Origin: Ligula intestinalis
Lineage: Eukaryota; Platyhelminthes; Cestoda; Diphyllobothriidea; Diphyllobothriidae
Reading direction: 5' to 3'
Length of the DNA stretch: 64,000 nt
Assembly: GCA_036362985.1 (NCBI GenBank)
Contig: JAYGXS010000009.1
Coordinates: 21,968,047 to 22,032,046 of the forward strand
A program made the position numbers and the translations under genes. How positions within the stretch are numbered: position 1 is the first letter of the stretch; every line of letters starts with the position of its first letter. Under the pieces are notes generated by a model. The model did not search any database. It saw only the letters and a program-made list of their open reading frames with translations, and was not told the DNA's origin. Shown here piece after piece: positions 33,486-44,646 of this stretch.

Positions 33486-34403
33486 ATGCTACTACAAAAC
33501 TCTGAAATAAATAAGAGTTTCCGGAGTTTTAAAGCATATATAGGCCCTGACTTGATCCCAATGCAGCGCAGACAAGTTTTTCACAAAGACAAAGGGCGTA
33601 AACAAAGTCAGCCGCATATAGTCGTAGAGGACGGAAACACTCCACAAAATGCTACTTCAGAGGAACAATTAACGAGTTCCTCCTCATCTGGGAAGGAAAA
33701 CGAAAACTATCAACGTAGCATCAGCTTAGATGACTTGAGAGCGACTTCTTCATATTATAATAATGACAAACCGAAAGCAAATAATAAACCTGCCGAAGCA
33801 ATTAAGGGAAAGAATAAGGTCCAAACAAAAAGACCCCGAAATAGTACAACCCAATTAGACATGACCAACACTTATCCTGAATCTAATCAGGATACACTGA
33901 TAAATAACAACACACGTCTAAACATGTCCGTAAATAGCAATACCAGTCCTAACTCAACGAACCAAAGTAGTAAACCAGTGTTAGATTATCTCCCCCGAAC
34001 AACCCAGAATAAACCACCAGTCCCAAACAGAATTTCATATCAAAACGAATATCCGTATTTAAATGCACACCCTAAAATGACACCTAACCCCTTCTCTCAA
34101 CCCATGTATCCTAGCCCATACACAAGACGACCACCGCACACCCAACCCTTTCAATACAACACACACAATCAAATCCCACCTCGCACAACACCATACCCTC
34201 CGATAGTTACACAATGCCATCGAATTCCACCACTCTCATCACCAATTTTTCCCAATAATGCACAATTCGCCACAAATAGTCCAACACCACCATATTATCC
34301 ACCAATCACACAATTTCCGCACATGAGCCCTCAACACAATCAACCAAGTAATAGGAATCCATTTTTTTACAACAGATTCCAGCTTTTGTATCCGACACCA
34401 TAA
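33486..34403 (+). CDS. LINE family B2 ORF1, Asn/Pro-rich protein
   Basis: An intact frame of 305 codons counts from the first ATG (33486); the frame is open a further 14 codons upstream. The product is low in hydrophobic residues, Ser/Asn/Gln-rich in the middle and very Pro/Tyr/Asn-rich in the C-terminal half, with repeated PPxxxP and YPxP patches. I see no RRM, coiled coil or CCHC knuckle, unlike the CR1 ORF1 proteins in this window. ORF1 proteins of LINEs normally bind the element RNA, and by position that is the inferred role. The B3 element has a shorter, equally Pro-rich ORF1 end at 48641-48345. Confidence 0.7.
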   Translation: MLLQNSEINKSFRSFKAYIGPDLIPMQRRQVFHKDKGRKQSQPHIVVEDGNTPQNATSEEQLTSSSSSGKENENYQRSISLDDLRATSSYYNNDKPKANNKPAEAIKGKNKVQTKRPRNSTTQLDMTNTYPESNQDTLINNNTRLNMSVNSNTSPNSTNQSSKPVLDYLPRTTQNKPPVPNRISYQNEYPYLNAHPKMTPNPFSQPMYPSPYTRRPPHTQPFQYNTHNQIPPRTTPYPPIVTQCHRIPPLSSPIFPNNAQFATNSPTPPYYPPITQFPHMSPQHNQPSNRNPFFYNRFQLLYPTP

Positions 34404-37227
34404 GTGTTGCTCTTATTAATGCTAGACCGATAGTAAACAAAGTTCCACGACTTAGGACTTTTATTGACACACACAATCCCGATATAGTCTTTTTAACAGA
34501 AATATGGGTAAACGAATCAACCTCCAATGCTTCACTTTTTATAGCAAACTACACCTTCGATAGACAGAACCGTGTTATTAAACGAGGAGGAGGTTGTATG
34601 ATCTTCATTAGATCTACCATAGAACAGAGTGGCTTTGAGGTTCCACAGGAGACTTTCAATGGCGAAGCATGCTTCGCTATAATAACACCCAAGACCCTTA
34701 AAAGCATTCTAATTGGATGTTTGTACACCCCTCCGGAATATAGTAATGATGACACTGGTCTTACAAATCTACTAGATATTCTATCGAATATCCAAACCGA
34801 CTATAAGATAATTGCAGGAGACTTAAACCGTCCAGAAATAAACTGGACAGAACTATCAGCCCCATCCAGACATGATGAATTATTATCATCAATTTTGTTT
34901 CATAACTGGACGCAAATAATAAGCAAACCAACCAGGGGAAACAATAAACTCGATGTTATTCTCACCAATGATATCTGGCCCTTATATACGCACTACGACA
35001 GCTTAACCTTTGATAGTGATCATAAGACAATAATAGCAGTGCTCCCTCTTAACATTAAAATAAGACCTGATCCTAGTTACACTTCTATAAACCCCAAAAA
35101 TCTTGACATTGAATCTATGAATAACTACATTAGGTCATTGGATTGGAGCTCTTTCCTCCTAACAGCATCCCCTCTAGAAGCTGTAAACATATTATATGCC
35201 ACCCTTAATTTAATTCGAGATACCCTAATTGACGAGAGATCCCCATGTAAGAAATCACTTATCCCAAACTTCCTTTCCAAACGGCTAAAAAAACTTAAAA
35301 AACAACTCCACGACCCATGTATTAGTTATATATCTACGCTCAGACGCATTACAGAGATTCACGAGTTAGCCCAGAACACTGAAACAAATAAGACGATAGC
35401 AGCAGAACATCGGGCAATCGAGTCCCCAGAAGGGACAGCCCAAATCTTTCGGAAACAAATAAATAATCATCAAAAACAAGGCCCCCAAATCATGCTTGAT
35501 GACCAAGGAAAAGTAATAACAAATGACAACCAAATAGCAAATCTTTTCAACGAGTATTTCTCAACCAACTATTCATTCGAGGAAGAACCAATCCCCCAAC
35601 CAACAGAAATGACGGCACTAGTATTAAAAGAGATATTGTTTAACGAAGAAACTATAGAGAAAGCTATCCGCCAACTGTCCAATTCCACATCATATGGAAC
35701 GGATAGAATCCCTCCTTGCATACTGAGGCATATGACATATGCCCCAATACTTCTTTTTAACCTTTTCTCGTTACTGCAGTCAAATGGTACTTATCCAGAA
35801 ATCTGGAAAAAATCATGTATCACCCCAATTAACAAAAACGGAAATCGGTCCAATGCCCAAAATTATCGTGGTGTTCACCGAACATCGGTTTTAGCAAAAA
35901 TCTTAGAAAAAATAATTTATAACCAAATGTTAGACCATCTGACGAATGTAAATCTCATACCCCCCTCTCAACATGCCTTTTTACCTAAAAAGTCATGTCA
36001 GTCATGCCATCTCACTTTCTTGGAATTCGTCGCCAGAAATCGAGATGATGGGAACACGGTAGCTACAATTTACTTTGATCTAAAAAAAGCCTTTGACAAA
36101 GTTCCCCATAAAAGACTGATCGTGAAGCTAGTGAGTCACGGGATTCGGCCCCCCCCCCCCTCCTTGATTTCCTCAAATCCTATCTTCAAAACCGATTTCA
36201 AGTAGTACAACTTCGAAATATAGTATCAGAACCAGCTCATATAAGCAGTGGTGTTTTTCAAGGCACTATCCTAGGTCCCCTCTTATTTCTCATTTACATT
36301 CATGAGTTATCCACGATATCAACATCTGCTAAAACATTTTTATATGCAGATGACTTAAAACTCGCATATGCCTATAACAAAAATTCGATAAGTAGTGTGC
36401 AAAGAACAATTGAATTAGACCTTCAAAAACTAAACGACTGGAGTGTTCAGTGGCAAATGCCGTTTTCACCAACAAAATGTCATCTCATGATTTTTGGACC
36501 ACTAAAACTTCCCCCCATAATGTTTAGTGGTCAAGAAATAAAAGAGCTAACATCTTTAAAAGATTTAGGTCTTAGCTATTCTAATACTCTTGACTTATCC
36601 CCACATGTTAAACAAATCGCACCAAAAGCCAATCGACTATGTGGCTTCATAAGTAAAAATTTCACATTAATTACACTTAAGACTTAACTTTAAAAAATGT
36701 ACGTTTTACCTATTCTAGATTACTGCTCAATATTTTTCGGTACCATGTCATCAGATGACAGACAGAAACTAGAAAAAATCCAGCGAAGGTTAACCAGAGG
36801 TCTGTGTAAACACGATGACGCCCGAGACTCCTATTCAATAATGTACAATAGATATGGTCTTAAACCCCTCTGGCAAAGGCGACTCCAAAATGGTTTAACT
36901 TTACTATTTGAAGTAACACATAATCAGAACATACTTAGCAATAATATGGTAACAAATCAAAACGGTTCTTGTTCCACTAGAAAAAACCAGCATACAATTC
37001 ATAACGCTAAAGCTAGGACGGCCCAGCGATCAAATTTCTACACCATAAGATATGCGATCATATGGAATGCCCTACCCAACGATATTCGCAAAAGCCACAG
37101 TTTAGCCGAATTTAGAAGAAAGACCAAGCAGTTCTTCTCAAATGACATGACGCATATATTTCTGAATAAAATAGGACACTTTGCTAACCAGTTCTTTGAC
37201 GTCCAATTCGGACCAAAAGGGATCTAA
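34355..37227 (+). pseudogene. B2 ORF2: endonuclease and reverse transcriptase, two lesions
   Basis: ORF2 lies in the -1 frame relative to ORF1 and overlaps its last ~49 nt. No ATG occurs until 34598, which is already inside the endonuclease. APE-type endonuclease motifs: ALINARPIVNKVPRL (34406), FLTEIWV (34490), AGDLNRPEINW (34815), SDHKTI (35015). RT: GTDRIPPCILRHM (35697), NYRGVHRTSVLAKILEK (35860), TIYFDLKKAFDKVPHKRL (36065), GVFQGTILGPLLF (36250), YADDLK (36343). A 12-base C run (36149-36160) shifts the frame right after GIRPP, and a second indel near 36685 creates TAA just before MYVLPILDYC. Otherwise open. The usual GVPQG proline is phenylalanine. Confidence 0.85.
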
Positions 37228-38060
37228 CGGTCCAGGAGAGTTTCCCGAAAATTTTGGAGAAAACTGGCAAATGCTGGAAGCTTTCCAGCTGATAAAATCA
37301 AAGGTTAAGCAAAATTGTGCCTTGCCTCCTTTTCCAATCCTTAAAAATAAAAATAAAAAACAAAAACTCAGAACAATTTATCTATTCCAATATTCCTCTA
37401 CTAATATCTAAATGTTTATAAAAAATTATTATGAAAGAAAATAATTTGCTCTTCAATTATACTAAAATATATATTGCTTCCTCTTATAATGTATCAGAAA
37501 TGTAAATACTAATGATGTCAATCTCAATCTCACTTAGATATTCGACAAACGAAAGGCCAAATGTCTTCTGCCGATGCACTTGAATGACGATGGTGCTTCG
37601 CAGCTGCCTCGACCCACCTCAGACATCTGCAACGTCCCATCTAATTAGCAAACTTGTGCCACTGGACAACGATTGTAATCTCCGTATAGAGCAGACCCAT
37701 GCATACGGTAGATGCCATATCATCAGCTGATTATTTCACCTTCAAACTGACCGCGGCTAAGTATACCTCAGTTAAAGGACATTACAGTTTTTCCAGACCC
37801 CAAGTATTCTTACTATAAAACCGTAACACCCACAATGTATAGCTATTTTATTTCATGTTTCTCTCGATTTGTTCCCTAGAAGTCAGGTTTTTTTCACTTA
37901 AAGCAAACTCCTTATTTCGCACACTATTGACCTAGCAAAAGACCAAAACGAATACAATGTTCACTGCGAAAGAAGGGGTTTGGGTTAGGTTTTTTCCTGC
38001 CTTCCGGGGTTTTTTGACGGCGCCAAAGATGTGCTTTACAAATAAACCTTATTATTATTT

Positions 38061-38922
38061 CCGACCTTCTTTCCCAGGTAACCATAGAACCCTCAAACTC
38101 TCCATGGGCCGCTCCCATAACTCTAGTCAAGAAGAAGGACGGCAACCTGAGGCTGTGCGTCGACTACGGGCAACTGAAATGGTCACCCTGTGCGATTTTA
38201 TTTCCCGATTCCGCGTATTGACGACACTATTGATGCTCTAGCCAGTGCTTTCTGGTTTGACAGTCTCGACCTTTTCCATAGCTATTGGAAGATAGCACTT
38301 CGATGTGAAGATGTGATGCAACTGATACTTCGAGATTTATCACCCCAGTCGCCTCTCCTTTATCTAGACGAGATAATTGTAGCCGGTAAGTCCGTAGGCC
38401 ACTTACTCGACAACCTGCATCAAGTGCTCAGTAAGTTGCAGGCTTTTGGTCTCACCATAAACCCATAAAATGCCACTTCAACGCCAAGTAACATAACTTG
38501 GACACGTGGTATCCGGAGTGGGCATCACTCCCGACCCCGAGAAAATCCGGCAGATAAGTGAATGGACGATAGCACAATCGCAAACAGACGTGCGGTTGTT
38601 TTAATGTTTGGCTTCCTACTACCGTCGCTTTATATACGGCTTTGCGAACATAGCTTTCCCTTTCAACCGATTGACGGAGAAAGATCGTACTTTTGCGTGG
38701 ATGGTAGAATGCGGTCAAGCGTTTTCAACTCTCCAAGACGCTCTAACGTCTACACCCATTCTTGTTTTCCCAAATTGCAGTATTCACAGTCCACCACTTA
38801 TCATGACACTGACGCCAGTGGATTCGTCATTGGTGTCGTCATAAGCCATACCGACACGGGCGGTTGCAAACGCATAATAGCTTACGCCAGTCAATGCTTG
38901 GACAAACTCCAACGTCAGGATA
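38061..38922 (+). pseudogene. gypsy RT and start of RNase H
   Basis: It opens with [20 protein letters not shown], then [14 protein letters not shown], the RT fingers. Next come FWFDSLDLFHSYWKIAL (38248) and, after a missing segment where the YGLFEFxxMPFGL block should be, LLYLDEIIVAGKS (38355). The catalytic YLDD is YLDE. LGHVVSGVGITPDPEK-type sequence (38495) leads to the RNase H connection YYRRFIYGFANIAFPFNRLT (38613). RNase H begins at DASGFVIG (about 38812) and RIIAYASQCLDKLQ (38871), then is cut at 38922 by LINE B3. At least five frame changes or stops are present. Confidence 0.8.
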
Positions 38923-40389
38923 AATAAATAAATTTAATATTTGAGGCCGGAAGGGCCTCGTCATTTCAAACTTAGTGCTGTCGAAAAATAAATACAAAGT
39001 TGATAAATGTTAGGATCCGTGAACAACCACATAAGCAGCGGGAGCGTTTAGTAGTGTTGGCAGATAAAATTCATACTTACTAACATATCGTCATTTGTAA
39101 ATAGTAGTCAACACTCCATGAAAACTAAGGAGGAAGCAGTGAAAAAAATCCTACCATTAAAACGGGGGCAGAGTTTAGTGGATTCCCACTTAAAAAGAAA
39201 ACAAAACGTAGGAAAAAACTGCTTCTACAAAATTAAGAAGGTTGGTTGATAGGATTGATTGTAGTGCACTTAGACAGGACTGTTGATGAGAACGTTTGAG
39301 GGTTGGAAACGCTTCTTGTCAATTGGAATGACCATATAGCAGCAGAGGCTGTCGTTCACCATTGATATACCGCCCGACTGGCTTCATGAGCCACCATCAG
39401 GGAGGTGAGACCGGAGGAGGCCATCGCGTACAACAGGGTCGACAAGATGAGGGAACGGCAGAGGTCATGTGATCATCACCGAAACGCCGAAGAGGTGACC
39501 TTGTGGACTGCGGAGACCAGCGACGAGCTGCCGAAAGAAGCAGAACCGCCACGAGCATAACTAGAGACCACAAAGTCCATCGTCAAGGTTGTAAAACGGG
39601 GAATGGAAAACGGCAATATTGATAGACAGAGAAGGGGAGGAAACACTGCTGAAAATATGACTCTATAGAGGAAGAAATAGACATATATGGAAAAAATTTG
39701 CTGTGAACATTACCACCTGAGTTACTAGGGGGACCCTTTTCAAAGTCCAAAAGTTGTGTGTTTGGGAAGGAGACGGAAAACAAGGACTTTATATCTTCCG
39801 AGTAAAGTGTTTGTTTAATTTAACTTTTAAAACTGCTTTAGTTAGACGACAGTCTAATTTCGAGGAGAATATTATTCCAGAGGAAGGCATATTTGGAGGC
39901 AAAAAGGTAAGAATGGTTCGATGTAGAGCTAAAGGGGGTTGCAATTATGCTGGAGGAATTACGAGTGGCATAAGGTCTATCTGTGGGAATAAGAGCGTCA
40001 ATTTGTGGGCGGTGAGGGATAGATTTAACGCGAAACAGGAAGCAGGGGCCCACTTCCAGTCTTCTGACCCTAAAAAATATCATGTTTGCTAATTGACATC
40101 TCTCTGTATAAGAAATAGTGGATTGAGGATGAGCGAATATTTTGCGAGTAAACAACCCCTGTACATTTTCAACCTGTCCCCGGTCAGAAGCATTCATTAG
40201 ATCAAAGAGGAGACAGCTGTATTCTAGGATGGGTAGAACATCAGTTCATGCAATAAAGTTTTAACTTTATTTCCAGCAGGTAGAAATTATGTGATATAAA
40301 ACCACATATCTGTGCAGCCTTCGCAAACATTCGATCCGCATGAGGTGACAATGCTAGTTTATTTGCGAGCTTAGACCCAAGTCTTTTAT

Positions 40390-41343
40390 AAATAAATAAA
40401 TATATTTTTTTATTTTAGGCCCGGAGGGCCTCGTCCTTGCAAACTTAGTGCTGTGGAAAATAAATACAAAGTTGATGAATACTGCTCTCCGTGAAACAAC
40501 CACATAGACAGTGGGAGCGTTTTAGTAGTGTTGGTAGATTAATTCACATGCACCAACATATCATTGTTTTAAAATAGTAGTCAACGCATGGTGAACTAAG
40601 GAGGAAGCAGTGAAAAAACTCCTACCATTTAAGCTGGGGTGGAGTTCAGTCAACCCCCGCTTAAAAAACAAAACGTAGGAGAAAAAACTGCTTCAACAAA
40701 ATTATGGGGGTTGGTTGAGAGGATTGATTGTAGTGCAAATGAGACAGGACTGTTAATGAGAGCGAATGAGAGCTGGAAACGCTTCTTGTAATTGGAGAAA
40801 TCATATAACAGCAGAGGCTGTCGTTCACCATTGTTACACCGCCCGACTGGCTTCATGATCGACCATCAGGGAGGTGAGACCGGAGGAGGCCATCGCAGAC
40901 AACAGGGTCGACAAGAGAGTGAATGGCAGAGGTCACCTAATCATCAACGAAACGCCGGAGATGTGACCTTGTAGACTGCGGAGTTTAGCGACGAGCTGGC
41001 AAAAATAGCAGAACCGCCACGAGCATGACCAAAGACCATGAAGCCTATCGTCAGGGTTGTAAAACGGAGAATGGAGAAAACGGCAATGATGACTGGGCAG
41101 AGAAGAGGAAGAAACATCGTTGCAAATATCACTCAAAGGAGGACGAAATAGACATGGATGGAAAAAATTGATCTAAACATAACCACCTCAGATACCAGGG
41201 GGACCCTTTTCAAAGTCCAAATTTGTGTGTTTGGGAAGGAGACGGATAACAAGGACTTGATATCTTCCGAAGTTAAGTGTTTACGTAATTTGGCTTTAAA
41301 AACTGCTAAGTTAGACGACAGCCTAATTTCGAGGGGAATATTA
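40390..41343 (-). mobile_element. Second-level family B insertion, 5'-truncated
   Basis: This 954 bp copy on the minus strand starts in the middle of the conserved WNNIPLEIRL block of ORF2 (41343) and ends in an ATTT-rich tail at 40390. It is flanked by TTTTAT on both sides (40384-40389 and 41344-41349), a perfect 6 bp target duplication. It split the host LINE B3 between STIK and DLGL of the RT thumb. Its 3' UTR is close to those of B3 and B4. Confidence 0.85.
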
Positions 41344-41349
41344 TTTTAT

Positions 41350-42842
41350 GGTGGATCGTTCATAAAGTGGAGTATTTTGAAAGACTATTGGGCGAGGGAG
41401 GTTGGTGGGACCGAAACACATGAAACTACACTTGGATGGAGAGAATTCCATCTGCCAGGTAGCACTCCAACGTGAGAGTGTTAGCAGGTCCGCGTTTTTT
41501 TTATGAACGCATATATTGGCTGTGTCCTTTGAAAATGAGTATATGCATTTGAGGTCGTCTGCATAAATGAGATTTTTTGAATTTTTCAGAACAGTTGAAA
41601 TTTTATTTATATACAGAATGAAGAGTAAAGGACCCAAGATGGTGCCTTGAAGAACGCCACTCGTGATCAGCTAAGCAGTGGAGTAACTATTACCTACTAA
41701 GACCTTCTGGCTGCGGTTAGACAAGAAGGAGCCGATGAAGTCAAGGATAGGGGGACGGATGACAATGGCGTCCAATTTTACCAGAAGCCATCTGTGCGGT
41801 ACCTTGTCAAAGGCTTTGCTCAGGTCAAAGTAGCCAACAACTACGGATTGCCGCTCGTTACGGAGGAAAGTAACGTGGTAAAGAAAAGCTAAGTGACACG
41901 TCTCGCATTATCTCCCCGGTAGAAAACCATGCTGCGAGTCTCTTAAAAGCTTGTTTTTTAGGCAAAATTCGAGGATTTGATAAAAAATTATATTTTTCAG
42001 AAGTTTGGCTAGTGCCATGATTTATGGACACCGCGGTAGTTATTTATGCCTGAACGAGATCCTGATTGAAAGACTGGAAGAATAATGGATGTCTTCCAAG
42101 TGTCAGGAAAGAAACCATTTGAGAGATAGACTGAAAACATATGGCTGAGTAATTTGGGAAAGGTTGCCACTCTTTTGATGATTGAGTTGGGAATTCCGTC
42201 AGTTCCCGAAGAGTGTGAGTTTTTTAGACAAAGTATATGCTTACGAATTAATTCTATGGAGAAATCAATGTTCTGGAGAGTATTGTCTGAGTATGGTTGA
42301 AATGACGGGACCGGTTGGCATTCTGTCGTAAAATGTTTTGCGAAGAAAGCATTCAACAATTCAGCCTTGTTAGACTCATCGAGTACAAAGGTTTTATTTT
42401 CATTGAGCAATAGGGGCAGTTAAATTCCTCGCTTTGCGAAGGACTTACGACGAAACAGTTGTGCAACCGATTTTGCAGAGTTTGACTCACTCAGGGCGCA
42501 AGATTCCCTGTGCTGGTCACGTGAAAGACGAATCTTTGACGCTAATTCGAAGATCTCTGCGATCCTTAGATGCATAGATAGCGACCTAGTAGATCTACCT
42601 TTCAGCTGCCTCCTCAATTTCTTTAGTCTGGGCAAAAGAAAATGAGGGATGGTCGATTCTGGTGTCTATGGTTTCGCAATTTTAGTGGGCACAACTTCCA
42701 GCATTTTATTAGAAACGACTGACATGAGTTCAGAAAGATATGCAGCGTCATTAATGGAGGAGAGGCTCTGCCAAACTTATGAGTCAAGAATATTGTTGAT
42801 TGAGCCAATATCTGCGAGGTCATACGCATGATAGGTACGACC
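41350..42842 (-). pseudogene. B3 ORF2, reverse transcriptase part
   Basis: Minus-strand frames 42842-42420, 42410-42009 and 41637-41350 give, in order, GRTYHAYDLADIGSINN (endonuclease-RT linker), PRLKKLRRQLKG, SNKAELLNAFFAKHFTTE, SSGTDGIPNSIIKRV, NNYRGVHKSWH (then a shift), the region of the palm aspartates, GVLQGTILGPLLFILYINKI and IYADDLKCIY. Motif order matches B1 closely. Stops or shifts occur near 42419 and 42008 and between 41640 and 42000, so the copy is inactive. Confidence 0.8.
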
Positions 42843-43429
42843 TTGAGCCCGACTGGACACAACCTTAATTTCTGCTCTCAAACGTAGAATATTTGGATTC
42901 TGATACCATTTCGCCAGTACTGTTTTGGATATTATCGCTTCAATTGTATGTGCAAAAGTACTTTCTGCAACTCGTGAAATTTGTTATTGTGTCGTACTTC
43001 AGCAGAAAACGGAATAAAATTGGAATTTGTTCTTCACGTCATTGAACTGGATTTGCAGCCTACAACCAAAGCAAGTGAAAACAGCCTGAAAAAACCACCA
43101 GTGACAAGATCAGCAGTTATTCAGGACCTCGAAGATCTACAAACGGCTGAGTCGTTCCTGAATATCCTGCATATTGTTTATACACATTTGAAAGTGCTTC
43201 TAAGTAATTAAGCGTATTGTTTACTCAGTCTGCTAGAAATATTTGCAATACTTTACACACCGTCAGAAGATTTTCGTTATTTTGAATACCAGTCAACACA
43301 CTATGTCATAGTCGCATTTTGAATTTAGTCGTTTCGTTTGCAACTGTAAGTAGCAAATATTACCTTCGATAATTCTACTAAACTGTCAACGGGGCCAGGA
43401 ATCCAACCGCGGACGCCTCGGGTGGAAGT

Positions 43430-44646
43430 AGAACGGCTAGACGATGGGGCTATAGAAGAGTACAGTAGTGAGGATCAAATTAGATTATCAACTACAAAAG
43501 AGCGGTCTCGAAGTTAACTGAAAAGTCCTCCCGGCAAACGGACGAAAAGTCTCAGAAGTTTAAGAGGTGCAACTTATAAAGATGAGGCTTGCACATCCTG
43601 TCTTACGCTTCTGCACAAATTTGCAGACCACGATAAGGAGCTCCATGATCTGAAAATGGAGATGGAGGAATTGAAGAAATCTCTTCGCTTCCTCCTTAAA
43701 AAGGACAACATTATCGTACCTGAAGTTGAGAATAGCCAGCAGAGAAGAGTATTTGCAGAATCTCGGGGCAGAGCATCCACTGAGAAAGATGAACAGACAC
43801 CGGCAAACCAAGCGGCGAAATTGGTAGCTTCCACCTCAAATCCTCTCGATACTGCGCGAAACAAAACACCCACCAAACAACACGCTTCAATCGGAGAAGG
43901 AGATTTTACAACTCCACTTTCTTGTGAAGTCTGTTCAGGCACAGAAAGCCAGCATAAAAAAGAAAGTGGGTAGGCTAAGGCTGCATACAGATCACTGAAA
44001 AAAAACCACAAATGCGGAAGGGGGGCAGCACGAAGACAGCTCTGAACAAAGCCACCCCGGCTTCCAAAAGAAGCCTATCTCTGGTGATGGTAAGGAAAAA
44101 CTAAAGTCACAAGTCATTCCTATCGATACCTCGGGGTCTTCCGATGGCACTAGGGCTGGAAATATATCAAGGGTCTCCCTTGACCGCCGAAACTGCATAG
44201 TCATTCAAGGCCTACCTGAATCAGACGGAACTACTCCGAAGGAAAGGACGGATGCGGACGTCGAAAAGTTTCGGGACCTGCTAAAAGACATTCTCAGACA
44301 GCGAGAGACAGTAGGAGTTTGTGGAGCTTTCAGGATAGGCAAACAGGTTACTGAACAGTCGGAAACTGTCCGACCTCGACCTCTCAGGATAGTCTTGGAT
44401 AAGAAAGAACAGGTGAACTTGGTTCTGTCCCGGAAGACAGCTCTCCGCCACTCACATAGGACAGTGTTTTTTCAGCCGAACTACTCTCCAGCAGAACGTC
44501 TGAAACGCCGAGTATCGGTTGCGGAACCACGGGGGAGAGAGAGAGCTGGAGAGAGCAATCTGGCCATTTTCAGGGACCAAATAATACAGAAAACTACCAT
44601 AGTGCTGTGGAAGCAGTCAATCCTGATGACGGCTGCGGTCCAGTAG
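43430..44646 (+). pseudogene. CR1-a ORF1
   Basis: ORF1 is broken into at least three pieces. The first (to a TAA near 43514) is acidic. The second (43515-43973) has a CTSCLTLL start, then a likely coiled coil (HKFADHDKELHDLKMEMEEL, 43610-43670) and a Ser/Thr/Lys-rich stretch. The third (about 44175-44646, shifted frame) has RRNCIVIQGLPES, VCGAFRIGK and HRTVFFQPNYSPAERLK, a fold-level match to the RRM-like RNA-binding domain of CR1/L1-type ORF1 proteins and a sequence match to CR1-b ORF1. The role is RNA binding in the retrotransposition RNP. Confidence 0.7.

Larger units (their letters stand above)
33441..38060 (+). mobile_element. Family B LINE copy B2, nearly complete
   Basis: At 4.6 kb this is the most complete family B element in the window. 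An open ORF1 (to 34403) overlaps ORF2 (34355-37227), followed by a ~830 bp 3' UTR and a (TTA)n tail ending at 38060. It shares domain order and many motifs with B1 and B3 but is clearly diverged from them and has its own A-rich codon use. The 5' junction at about 33441 lies very close to the start of ORF1, so a 5' UTR may be lost. Confidence 0.85.

Noticed and set aside
38923..41343. Two tandem minus-strand LINEs ending at 38923 and 40390
   Set aside because: The TTTTAT duplication and rejoining of the RT thumb show one LINE inserted in another, not tandem copies.
42843..42990. Minus-strand open frame continuing upstream of the family B RT linker
   Set aside because: It lies beyond the point where the 47662 side already supplies the homologous family B sequence, so I treat it as antisense of the CR1-a leader.
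43385..43450. tRNA-Glu-like sequence on the minus strand within the CR1-a leader (cgtctagccgttc, ggttggattcc)
   Set aside because: The B box has G for C, the T stem does not pair and the acceptor stem is poor; probably chance resemblance.
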